A stretch of 40,361 nucleotides of DNA from Roseibium sp. (GTDB lineage: Bacteria; Pseudomonadota; Alphaproteobacteria; Rhizobiales; Stappiaceae). The DNA is taken from the NCBI GenBank assembly GCA_017643925.1, contig JAEPML010000032.1:1-40361 (forward strand). Reading direction: 5' to 3'. This document shows, in pieces, positions 8,519 to 15,767 of the stretch. The stretch's first letter is position 1. Each line of letters begins with the position of its first letter. A program made the translations under genes and the position numbers. The notes beneath the pieces were generated by a model that ran no database searches, was not told the origin of the DNA, and worked only from the letters and a program-made list of their open reading frames with translations.

Positions 8519-9313
8519 ATGCCGTCCTCCAGTTCTGCTGCCCTCGAAATTCTCAATCTTCACAAGCGCTTCGACGAACCCGCCGTCAACGATCTCTCGT
8601 TGTCCGTGCGCGAAGGCGAGTTCTATGCCCTGCTCGGCCCGAACGGTGCGGGCAAGACGACAACGCTTAGGATGGTCGCGGGACTGCTCCAGGCCGATGC
8701 GGGCGCCGTTAGGATTTGCGGTGTCGATGCCTTTGCGGACCCGGTTGCCGCCAAGAAAGTCCTGGCCTGGGTGCCGGACGAGCCGATGGTCTATGACAAG
8801 CTGACGCCGCTCGAATACCTGGAATTCGTGGCAGGCCTCTGGAGCATGGACGCGGACCTTGCCCGCTTCAAGGCCGACAGTCTGCTCGACTCCTTCGGGC
8901 TTGGCCCCCATGCCAACGAGCGCTGCGGCAGGTTCTCCAAGGGGATGCGCCAGAAAGTGGCGCTTGCCGGTGCGCTGATCCATGAGCCGCGCCTGATCAT
9001 TCTCGATGAACCGCTTACCGGACTGGATGCAGGATCCGCAAGGCAGGTGAAAACCGTACTCTCCGGCCTCGTGGCGCAAGGCGTCTCGATCGTCATGACG
9101 ACGCATATCCTTGAAGTCGCGGAGCGCATGGCCGACCGGATCGGGATCATCGCACGCGGGCAGCTCGTTGCCGAAGGCACGCTTGAGGAATTGCGCGACC
9201 GGGCGAGCGCTGACGGCAACACGCTGGAGGACATTTTCCTCAACATCGTCGGCGGCGCTGGCGGCGAAACTCCCATGGGCCAAGCCAGCGCTGCAGAAGA
9301 GAAAGTGGCATGA
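8519..9313 (+). CDS. ABC transporter ATP-binding protein, 264 aa
   Basis: Cytoplasmic ATPase of an ABC-2-type exporter. Walker A GPNGAGKTT at 40-48, a degenerate signature FSKGMRQK at 139-146 in place of LSGGQ (common in exporters of this class), Walker B LIILDEP at 159-165, D-loop near 170 and the switch His196 in TTH. The partner permease starts inside its last codons (ATGA overlap). The pair is divergent from the HlyD/DUF2955 genes but probably independent of them. Substrate unknown. Confidence 0.95.
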   Translation: MPSSSSAALEILNLHKRFDEPAVNDLSLSVREGEFYALLGPNGAGKTTTLRMVAGLLQADAGAVRICGVDAFADPVAAKKVLAWVPDEPMVYDKLTPLEYLEFVAGLWSMDADLARFKADSLLDSFGLGPHANERCGRFSKGMRQKVALAGALIHEPRLIILDEPLTGLDAGSARQVKTVLSGLVAQGVSIVMTTHILEVAERMADRIGIIARGQLVAEGTLEELRDRASADGNTLEDIFLNIVGGAGGETPMGQASAAEEKVA

Positions 9314-10857
9314 GCGCGAGAGCGGCGCCTTCCGCCCTGATGCGGTTTTCACGGCATGAAGTGCGCCTTGCCTGGCGCGACTGGTCCTGGATGTTTTCAG
9401 GCTGGCGCAACACCAGCCTGCGGCGTGCATTGATCGGCATGGGCCTCTTCTACGCGGTCATGCATTTGGTCGCCTACGCCGTGCTGTCGCCTTACGTAAC
9501 CACCGGACTTGTGCTCGATCAGACCGCGCTGGCCATGCTTTCGGTCACGGTCCTGCTCAGCTTCACGATGATGCTGTCCCAGGCGATGGAGTCGGTCACG
9601 CGGGTCTTCTACGCGCGCGATGACCTTGACCTGATCCTGTCTTCGCCCGCGCCTTCCAGCGACCTCTTTCTGGTACGCATCGTCATCATGGCGCTGACGA
9701 GCTGGGTGATGTCGGCGCTGGTCATATCGCCCTTCGTCAATGTTGCGGTCGGGCTTGGCGGGGCGCGGTGGCTGGCCGGATATCTGGTTCTTTTCGCCGT
9801 GTCACTGACCGCGACGGGATTGGGCGTGCTCGTCACGCTCGCTCTGTTCAGAATGGTCGGTGCGCAGCGCACCCGCCTCACGGCCCAGATCCTGGCGGCC
9901 GTCGTCGGGGCAGCCTTCCTGATCGGCCTGCAGGTGGTTGCGATCCTTTTCTTCGGGTCGATGTCCCGGTTCACGCTGTTCGATCCGGCCTTCCTAGCAA
10001 GCCATGCGCCAGCTGCCGGCTCTCCATGGTGGTTCCCCGCGCATGCGGTGGCCGGTGCGGCCCTTCCGGTGCTTCTGCTTGTTGCAGGATCTGTCGTCTT
10101 CTTCGCGGCGGGCGCCTGGTGTGGCGCGGTCCAGTTTCGGCGCATTGTCATCCTGGCACTGGGTGTTACGGAAAAGACCCCGCGTGCAAAAGCATCTGCG
10201 CGCGCCTTTCGGGCCTATTCGCCGCTCGGTGCGCTGGTGCACAAGGAACTCAAGCTGATCATCCGCGATCCCTGGCTGGTGTCCCAGACGCTGATGCAGG
10301 TTCTTTACCTGATCCCGCCAGCGGTCATGCTCTGGGTCAGTTTTGGCCAGAACACCGAGATTTCCGTGATCATCGCCCCGGTGATCGTCATGGCAGTCGG
10401 ACAGCTGTCCGGTGGCCTTGCCTGGCTAACCATCTCCGGCGAGGACGCCCCCGACCTGATTGCAACGGCGCCCATCTCTGCTTTTACCCGACTCTGGGCG
10501 AAGGTCCTGTCGGTGTTGACCTTGATCGCGGCACTCATGTTGCCGATTACCCTTGGCCTGGCGCTTGTATCGCTCTGGGGCGCGGTGGTCACCTTCACTG
10601 GTGCAATGTGTGCTGCCGCAAGCGCGATCCTGGTCCAGCTCTGGTTCCGGGCCCAGGCCAAGCGCACCACTTTCCGCCGCCGCCAGGTCGCCTCAAAAGC
10701 CTCGACCTTCGCCGAAGCCGCAGCCTCCATTGCCTGCGCCGGCGCCACGGCCCTCATCGCCGCTGGAAGCCCCCTGGCCCTCCTCCCGCTCGTTCTTCTT
10801 ATGATTGTGCTCGGGGTATCCTGGAGCATTCGTCCGAGGCGAGGTGTGGTGGCGTGA
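9310..10857 (+). CDS. ABC-2-type exporter permease, 515 aa
   Basis: Integral membrane subunit with roughly ten to twelve hydrophobic segments grouped in two halves around a cytoplasmic stretch near 285-315 that contains SPLGALVHKELKLIIRDPWL. The KELxxIxRDP signature is typical of large ABC-2 permeases that move polypeptides, lipids or drugs outward. It overlaps the ATPase gene by 4 bp, so a one-to-one complex is expected. The 515-aa length suggests a fused double-domain permease. Last recognisable core gene before the accessory island. Confidence 0.88.
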   Translation: MSARAAPSALMRFSRHEVRLAWRDWSWMFSGWRNTSLRRALIGMGLFYAVMHLVAYAVLSPYVTTGLVLDQTALAMLSVTVLLSFTMMLSQAMESVTRVFYARDDLDLILSSPAPSSDLFLVRIVIMALTSWVMSALVISPFVNVAVGLGGARWLAGYLVLFAVSLTATGLGVLVTLALFRMVGAQRTRLTAQILAAVVGAAFLIGLQVVAILFFGSMSRFTLFDPAFLASHAPAAGSPWWFPAHAVAGAALPVLLLVAGSVVFFAAGAWCGAVQFRRIVILALGVTEKTPRAKASARAFRAYSPLGALVHKELKLIIRDPWLVSQTLMQVLYLIPPAVMLWVSFGQNTEISVIIAPVIVMAVGQLSGGLAWLTISGEDAPDLIATAPISAFTRLWAKVLSVLTLIAALMLPITLGLALVSLWGAVVTFTGAMCAAASAILVQLWFRAQAKRTTFRRRQVASKASTFAEAAASIACAGATALIAAGSPLALLPLVLLMIVLGVSWSIRPRRGVVA

Positions 10858-11152
10858 ATTGCATGCCGGGTTCGTAATTTTGACCGGTTCAATGTCCACA
10901 TTGCGCCCCCATTTGGGTCACTCGCCGCATTTTAGGCTACGCCCGAAAGCAGACGTTCACTTGAGGTGCCGCAAATTTACAGGATGGGCGGGAAGCGGGC
11001 ATTTGTTGCGGATCAAACGAAAGTCTGGAATGGGCCGTTTTCAACCAAGTCATGTTCGGGCCGTTATTAAATATCTGGTGGCGTTTTTTGTATGCTTGAG
11101 CGTTCAATTGTCTTGAACGTTGAGGCGGGATGGAGCGGTCAGGGAGACTGCT
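10858..11152. other. Degenerate intergenic sequence left of the recombinase
   Basis: No real gene. A 103-aa frame at 10805-11116 is spurious; its FRLRPKADVH stretch comes from a GCCCGAAAGCAGAC repeat core. The region just upstream of the recombinase (11060-11100) is AT-rich and may hold its promoter. Confidence 0.45.
10941..10958 (+). repeat. Degenerate intergenic repeat, left copy
   Basis: GCCCGAAAGCAGACGTTC resembles the GGCCCGAAGCGGACA-type core seen at two other places around the island. Its right part AAGCAGACGTTC (10947-10958) recurs exactly, inverted, at 18923-18934. Repeats of this kind are scattered through alphaproteobacterial intergenic DNA and give rise to spurious ORFs containing PKAD. 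Confidence 0.4.
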
Positions 11153-11785
11153 ATGTCCTGCACAAATCTACCTATGATCATTCCGGCTCGGAAGACGTGG
11201 AACAAAGGCCGACTGGTAGGTCAGAAACGTCCGCTGTTGCCAAAACACGTTTGGGCTATTCGAGTACGATTGGAGTTGGCAGGAGCCGTTCGCGATCTGG
11301 CACTGTTTAATCTAGCCATCGATAGCAAGCTGAGAGGCTGCGACCTAGAGTGTCTCCGGGTTGCGGATGTTTTCGCTGCGGGTGCAGTCAAAGAACGGGT
11401 GTCGATTGTACAAAGGAAAACTAAGACACCTGTCCGGTTTGAAATCTGCGATGGAACCCGGAAATCCCTTCTGCAATGGATCTCACACCCGATGATGATC
11501 GGGCATGAGTATCTGTGCCCCGGCCGATTTCATGACCGTCTTCATATCTCGACCCGGCAATATGCGCGTCTCTTAAAACACTGGGTGAAATCGATCGGAT
11601 TGGAACCCAGTGCTTATGGCACCCATTCCATGCGCAGGACCAAAGTTGCACAAATCTATAAAAAGACAGGCAACTTGCGGGCAGTCCAATTACTTCTTGG
11701 CCATACGAAGATGGACAGTACGGTTCGCTACCTCGGCGTTGATCTGGAAGACGCACTGTCGATCTCGGAGAGTGTCGAGATCTAA
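11153..11785 (+). CDS. Stand-alone tyrosine recombinase (integrase catalytic domain), 210 aa
   Basis: Site-specific DNA recombinase. The full catalytic set is visible: Arg61 (SKLRGCDL), a beta-hairpin Lys near 89-91, His158-x-x-Arg161 (HSMRRTK), His184 (LLGHTKMDST) and the nucleophile Tyr193 (VRYLG). The N-terminal SAM-like core-binding domain of normal phage integrases is missing, so DNA recognition must rest on a short N-terminal arm or a partner. I start at the ATG at 11153, with AGGGAG at 11141-11146; the frame opens earlier with a TTG at 11120. From memory, closely similar short integrases occur in many copies on alpha- and gammaproteobacterial mobile DNA. It stands alone and I found no att sites. 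Confidence 0.88.
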   Translation: MSCTNLPMIIPARKTWNKGRLVGQKRPLLPKHVWAIRVRLELAGAVRDLALFNLAIDSKLRGCDLECLRVADVFAAGAVKERVSIVQRKTKTPVRFEICDGTRKSLLQWISHPMMIGHEYLCPGRFHDRLHISTRQYARLLKHWVKSIGLEPSAYGTHSMRRTKVAQIYKKTGNLRAVQLLLGHTKMDSTVRYLGVDLEDALSISESVEI

Positions 11786-11791
11786 CTACAA

Positions 11792-11811
11792 GGGCCGGCG
11801 TAGGTCGGCCC
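11792..11811 (+). terminator. Hairpin just after the recombinase stop
   Basis: GGGCCGGC at 11792-11799 pairs with GTCGGCCC at 11804-11811 (one G-T pair, 4-base loop), seven bases past the stop codon. There is no T-run, so it may be a weak terminator, an mRNA-stabilising stem or part of the mobile unit. Confidence 0.4.
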
Positions 11812-11857
11812 CAACCTAAAGTGCATCGAGACAGAAAGGACCGTTCAGAAACAAAAT

Positions 11858-11873
11858 CGGCCCAAAGCGGACA
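11858..11873 (-). repeat. Degenerate intergenic repeat, middle copy
   Basis: CGGCCCAAAGCGGACA; its reverse complement TGTCCGCTTTGGGCCG matches TGTCCGCTTCGGGCCG at 18881-18896 in 15 of 16 positions. It sits in the 171-bp gap between the recombinase and the YARHG gene, which otherwise holds nothing I can identify. Confidence 0.5.
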
Positions 11874-11956
11874 ATGGAGGAAGATATCCCGCATTGCGGT
11901 GATCTTACGACGACGGCATTCGCCTTTGTATCTGGCTCAGTCAGAAGAATTGACAC

Positions 11957-12784
11957 TCATTGGCAATCTTGCAGACTGCCACTGCAATTCATGCGCCCCC
12001 CGCGAACCGCGCATTCATATCGTTGAATGGTTTCAGCGTTTCGGATTTCCAGATCATTGAGCGCCACGCCGCCAGACTGTTTTACATACCAACCATTTGG
12101 CGAACTGTTGTTCTTGGCCCAACGATCAAAATGATGTTGCAGACAAACGGAAGCCTGCTTAACGAAGGGCCTGCCCTTTCGCGCGTAAATTTCGTTTCGG
12201 GCAACATATAATTCCCAGCTGGTGAGCGCTTTCAGATTTTGCTCATCAACGGCGTGAACGCTGCTGAAAGGCAGCACAAATCCATCTTGCGACAACCGCA
12301 ATTGGTCTTCAGGTATTGTCTCAAGGTAAGCGCCCTTGCCGATTGATCCGAAGGTCAGGGAACCGATCACAGCAACAATCAGCATGAGAGCTAACACAGC
12401 CCCAAAGTGCATCCATCTTGGGCCCCGAAGCGATTTGAACAAATTTTCAAGATTTGCAGACCGGGAAGTCTTTTCTGGAGAAGCCTTGCCTGTTCCAATA
12501 AGCGCCTCGATTTCCTGCCGTTTTTCGATCGACGGATTGAGAGCCCGAAGCATCAGTTGAAACTTTGGATCCTGTTTCGTCCTAGGCGCGCTTTTCCCAT
12601 TGCGCCAGTTGCTGATGGTCCGTCTTTGAATGTTGATTTGAGGTTGGTCTTTGTCTTTGAGCTGCATCGCCTTGCGCGCGAGCTGCTCATCGGAGGAAAT
12701 GCCTGCATCGCGTATCAATTCGCTCAAACATCGTCCGAAAGCGGCATGGCCTGACTTGTCTTTGCCGGATGATGAAACTTTCAT
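11957..12784 (-). CDS. Membrane-anchored HTH regulator with periplasmic YARHG domain, 275 aa
   Basis: Three parts are visible. Residues about 14-85 form a Cro/XRE-like helix-turn-helix (RRTISNWRNGKSAPR as recognition region). One TM helix spans about 127-145 (FGAVLALMLIVAVIGSLTFG). Residues about 185-258 are a YARHG domain, with the family signature ELYVARNEIYARKG, then HHFDRW, GWY and the closing ETIQRYE; YARHG domains are typically extracytoplasmic. The order predicts a one-component sensor with a cytoplasmic DNA-binding head and a periplasmic sensing end, like ToxR or CadC in layout though not in sequence. It is divergent from the exported-protein operon and is its likely regulator. Start at the ATG at 12784, just downstream of overlapping palindromes. 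Domain calls confident; regulatory role inferred. Confidence 0.82.
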   Translation of the reverse strand: MKVSSSGKDKSGHAAFGRCLSELIRDAGISSDEQLARKAMQLKDKDQPQINIQRRTISNWRNGKSAPRTKQDPKFQLMLRALNPSIEKRQEIEALIGTGKASPEKTSRSANLENLFKSLRGPRWMHFGAVLALMLIVAVIGSLTFGSIGKGAYLETIPEDQLRLSQDGFVLPFSSVHAVDEQNLKALTSWELYVARNEIYARKGRPFVKQASVCLQHHFDRWAKNNSSPNGWYVKQSGGVALNDLEIRNAETIQRYECAVRGGRMNCSGSLQDCQ

Positions 12785-12822
12785 AAGCGAGAAAACTATA
12801 GGTCACAACTGAAGAAAAAATC

Positions 12823-12837
12823 GGAAATTTCCGGAAA
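12823..12837. promoter_or_regulatory. Overlapping palindromes, candidate operator of the HTH-YARHG regulator
   Basis: GGAAATTTCC (12823-12832) and TTTCCGGAAA (12828-12837) are two perfect 10-bp palindromes sharing five bases, 38 bp upstream of the regulator's start, and a further TTTCC follows near 12848. The 350-bp divergent gap is the AT-richest part of the window. Binding by the neighbouring HTH protein is inference. Confidence 0.45.
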
Positions 12838-12902
12838 ATATGCTTCATTTCCAACAAATATCAAGCAAAGCCTTTTCAATCGACATCACATATTGTTTAG
12901 TT

Positions 12903-12932
12903 TTGTCCAATCAAAAACAAAGTGAATATAAT
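12903..12932 (+). promoter_or_regulatory. Candidate promoter of the exported-protein operon
   Basis: TTGTCC at 12903-12908, an 18-bp spacer and a perfect TATAAT at 12927-12932. It would start a transcript near 12940 with a leader of about 195 bases before the GTG of the VWA gene. Confidence 0.45.
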
Positions 12933-13134
12933 AGACACTTATCGATAGTTACCGTTCTTATTTAATACACACTCTGGATGAAAAATGATCACGATTTTGC
13001 GTCAGCGTGCTTCTCCGTTTCCGATAACTGATTTTCGAACCGCAGTTTAAGCGGTGGATCGGAACAAACCGAAATTGAACAAGAGCATCTTTCCGCTCGA
13101 CCATTCTCCAAATCATTTTTTTAGGAGCAGACCA

Positions 13135-14892
13135 GTGGATCTTTCAAGCACCCTACAAAGATGGATTTTTGCGGCCCTGATTTCTTTTGGACTTACGGCG
13201 CACGCCGGACTGTTGAATGCATGGGCACAAGAACCGGCTATAGACCCGGAAAAACGGACCGTCATGATGGTACTTGACGGGTCCAATTCCATGTGGGGCC
13301 AGATTAACGGCGTGGCAAAAATATCGATCGCCAAAGACACGATGTCAGACTTGATCCGGAATTGGGATTTCTCGACGCCCATGGGTCTGATGATGTATGG
13401 CCATCGCCGCAAAAATGACTGCAGTGATATTGAAATTATCTCGACACCGGGTTTTGGAGACCGCCAGACGTTTATCCAGAAAGTCCAAAGTGTCAGCCCT
13501 CGAGGAAAAACGCCAATAGCGGCTTCTCTTGGATTGGCCGCCGTTTCAACGGGTGCATATACCGGAAAAAAAGTCGATATCGTACTTGTATCGGATGGTT
13601 TGGAAACCTGCCAAAGAGACCCGTGCCAGGAAGTGCAGGTCGTCAAACAACTCAATGTGAACTTCCGGGCACACGTGATCGGATTTGATGTGACCGATGT
13701 GGAATTCGAGCAATTGCAATGCATTGCGACATCTACCGGCGGTCAGTTCTTCCGCGCCAACAATGCCCAGGAGCTGAAGGAAGCGATCACGAATACGGTC
13801 GCTGTCGTCACTGACGATGGCGTGGGCAACGCAAGCGAGGGTCAGGGCACTGACAGTTCGCCCGTGCCAACCGAAGAGCCCCCTTCAACGCTGCTCTATG
13901 GAAAATTGTGCGAGACTTGCGAAAGACTAGAGCCGCTGGACGTGAACTGGAATGTACTCAAGGACGGCGTTCAACATCACGCAGGGCTCGGCGTAATCTA
14001 TCCCAGGGACACACACCAATTTACTCCCGGCTCATACGAAGTCACCGCACGCTTGTTCAGTTCCCAAGCCGTCGCCAAGGGAGAGATTGAAATTGGGGAA
14101 GACGGCCAGCAGATAGGTGCGCTTAACCTGAACGCAGGCAGCATCACAACATTTGCTGTTGTCAATGAAGAAGACAAACAAGCCGCACAAACCGCGCTCT
14201 ACAAGTTCTACCCGGTGGTGAACGGGGAAGTCGGCGGTGAAATTGCCACGGCTTACAACAACCAGGGCGAGCCAGCCGAAACATGGCTTAATGCGGGAAG
14301 GTACAGGATCACGGTTAGCGTAGGCGGCAATGTCACGGATTCGACCGAAATCGAGCTGGCTGCAGGCGAACAGGTCGAACATACCTTCGACCTGCGCAGC
14401 GGGACTGTCGCACCGAAGGTCTTTCTCAATGCGGGTGCAAAGCAGGAGGTCAATTTCGGTTTTCTGACGCTGTTCCCGGAAGGCTCTGGAAGCAAGGTTA
14501 TCATCGGATACTACGGGAACAAAAAAACTGTAAAGCCCGGCAGGTATGATCTTGAGGTTGTGATGGACAGTACATTGGGGCGCGTTGAAAAACGGTTTCC
14601 AATCGAAGTCAAGCCTGGGGATCAGGTGACGGGTCCATTCGTAATGGATGCTGTTTTGTTCACCTATAACGTCACGAGACAAGATGGTGGAGCTGTCAAA
14701 GGGGTAACCTTGTTGTCAGAACGCGAAGACAAATCAGGATTTGTTAAAACAGGTTTTGCCTGGGGAAATCCGAAGGGAACCGGAATTGGCAAACCCGGTC
14801 GGCATAAATTGCAAATCGGCAATGACGCCCCCCTGGAAGTTTTTGAACTGATCCTTGGCGAGAAGCCGGACATCAATGTTGAAGTTCAATGA
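13135..14892 (+). CDS. Exported VWA-domain protein with C-terminal Ig-like repeats, 585 aa
   Basis: Periplasmic or surface protein. Signal peptide 1-31 (cleavage near AWA-Q). A von Willebrand A domain covers about 40-225 with a complete metal site: DGSNS at 48-52, Thr126 (RGKTPI) and Asp154 (VSDG). After an acidic, Ser/Pro-rich linker (228-252) the rest, to 585, reads as about four beta-sandwich units marked by recurring TPGSYEV, NAGRYRI, KPGRYDL and KPGRHKL turns. I use the GTG at 13135, which has AGGAG at 13123-13127; a GTG at 13054 would add 27 residues before the signal peptide. First of four exported-protein genes. VWA plus Ig-like repeats suggests protein-protein or matrix binding at the cell envelope. 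Confidence 0.85.
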   Translation: MDLSSTLQRWIFAALISFGLTAHAGLLNAWAQEPAIDPEKRTVMMVLDGSNSMWGQINGVAKISIAKDTMSDLIRNWDFSTPMGLMMYGHRRKNDCSDIEIISTPGFGDRQTFIQKVQSVSPRGKTPIAASLGLAAVSTGAYTGKKVDIVLVSDGLETCQRDPCQEVQVVKQLNVNFRAHVIGFDVTDVEFEQLQCIATSTGGQFFRANNAQELKEAITNTVAVVTDDGVGNASEGQGTDSSPVPTEEPPSTLLYGKLCETCERLEPLDVNWNVLKDGVQHHAGLGVIYPRDTHQFTPGSYEVTARLFSSQAVAKGEIEIGEDGQQIGALNLNAGSITTFAVVNEEDKQAAQTALYKFYPVVNGEVGGEIATAYNNQGEPAETWLNAGRYRITVSVGGNVTDSTEIELAAGEQVEHTFDLRSGTVAPKVFLNAGAKQEVNFGFLTLFPEGSGSKVIIGYYGNKKTVKPGRYDLEVVMDSTLGRVEKRFPIEVKPGDQVTGPFVMDAVLFTYNVTRQDGGAVKGVTLLSEREDKSGFVKTGFAWGNPKGTGIGKPGRHKLQIGNDAPLEVFELILGEKPDINVEVQ

Positions 14893-15291
14893 ATGGATGA
14901 ATTGATGAGACCTTTGCTCAGTAGAACATTTCTGTCTGGCATCCTGATCTTCGCAAGCGCAGCATCCTTCGCGACCGAATTAAAAGTTCCAATCATGGAG
15001 CGTGCTTCAGATGGTCTTGATACATGCGCTCTGGGTGAAGTTACCGATTTGAAAACAGGAGGCGACGGCTTCCTCGCCGTTCGTTCAGGTCCGGGCACCG
15101 AATATGAGAAAATCGACGAGATCTTTAACGGCGACCGTGTCTGGATGTTTGAACAGAAGGGCCACTGGATCGGCGTCGCCTATGGCTCCGACGCCATCAC
15201 TTGCAGTCCGATTTCGATAGATCATCCCCTCGACAAGCCGGGCAAGAAAGGATGGGTTCATGAGAACTGGATCAAGATTATCGCTGGCTAG
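14893..15291 (+). CDS. Exported bacterial SH3 (SH3b) domain protein, 132 aa
   Basis: Signal peptide in the first about 27 residues (RTFLSGILIFASAASF core), then one SH3b domain at about 50-130: FLAVRSGPGTEYEKIDEIFNGDRVWM, GHWIGVAY and the closing GWVHENWIKII. The SGPGTEY turn and final Trp strand are typical; such domains often bind peptidoglycan stem peptides or other wall components. Two Cys (DTCALG, ITCSP) could pair. Its ATG follows the VWA stop codon directly, and a second ATG at 14905 is possible. The 3' end overlaps the next gene by 32 bp, so translation is probably coupled. Confidence 0.82.
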   Translation: MDELMRPLLSRTFLSGILIFASAASFATELKVPIMERASDGLDTCALGEVTDLKTGGDGFLAVRSGPGTEYEKIDEIFNGDRVWMFEQKGHWIGVAYGSDAITCSPISIDHPLDKPGKKGWVHENWIKIIAG

Positions 15292-15754
15292 TCTGCTACT
15301 TGCGACAGTAATGCTCATGGGGACGCCAGCGCTGCTCCTTGCCCATGACTATACGCTTCAATGGCGCGACGGCACCTTGATTGAAAACAATGCTGAATAC
15401 GCAGAGTTCCAGGCCCCCTATGTCAAGATCAATGGCGTGGAACTCAGCCGGTTCGCCCACATGACGCGGGTTGAAGAACTTCGCAAACTCAAGGTTCCCG
15501 GCATCGAGGGCTCGGAAGACGTTCATGTCTTTCAGGTTTGGCAGGGCGGTGCCAGTCAGGGACTTCAGCTCATGGCGGTCACACTGTCCGATGTTGGCGT
15601 GGATGTCATTGGTCCTCTGGAACCTGACTTCGAAACGATAGAGATTGTTGACCATAACGGTGATCAAGGCCCGTTGTTCCGGCTCTACAGTGCAGATACC
15701 AATCCCGTCGCAATTTACGAATATTTCGACGGCCAGATGCTTCGACAAAAGTGA
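15260..15754 (+). CDS. Small exported hypothetical protein, 164 aa
   Basis: Not recognised. The first about 28 residues are a signal peptide (LASLLLATVMLMGTPALLLA). The mature part has no Cys, is acidic and predicted mostly beta (DYTLQWRDGTLIENNAEY, FQVWQGGASQGLQLMAVTLSDV, FRLYSADTNPVAIYEYFDG). It starts inside the SH3b gene (32-bp overlap) and ends 13 bp before the next gene, so it belongs firmly to the operon. Periplasmic location likely; function unknown, probably a partner of the neighbouring exported proteins. Confidence 0.72.
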   Translation: MRTGSRLSLASLLLATVMLMGTPALLLAHDYTLQWRDGTLIENNAEYAEFQAPYVKINGVELSRFAHMTRVEELRKLKVPGIEGSEDVHVFQVWQGGASQGLQLMAVTLSDVGVDVIGPLEPDFETIEIVDHNGDQGPLFRLYSADTNPVAIYEYFDGQMLRQK

Positions 15755-15767
15755 GGGTGAAAAGACA

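Noticed and set aside
10805..11116. 103-aa plus-strand ORF with FRLRPKADVH
   Set aside because: Starts inside the permease gene and reads through degenerate intergenic repeats; such PKAD-containing frames are common spurious calls in alphaproteobacteria.
10858..11152. attL/attR pair for the tyrosine recombinase
   Set aside because: No direct repeat or tRNA gene end could be found by eye; only inverted degenerate repeats.
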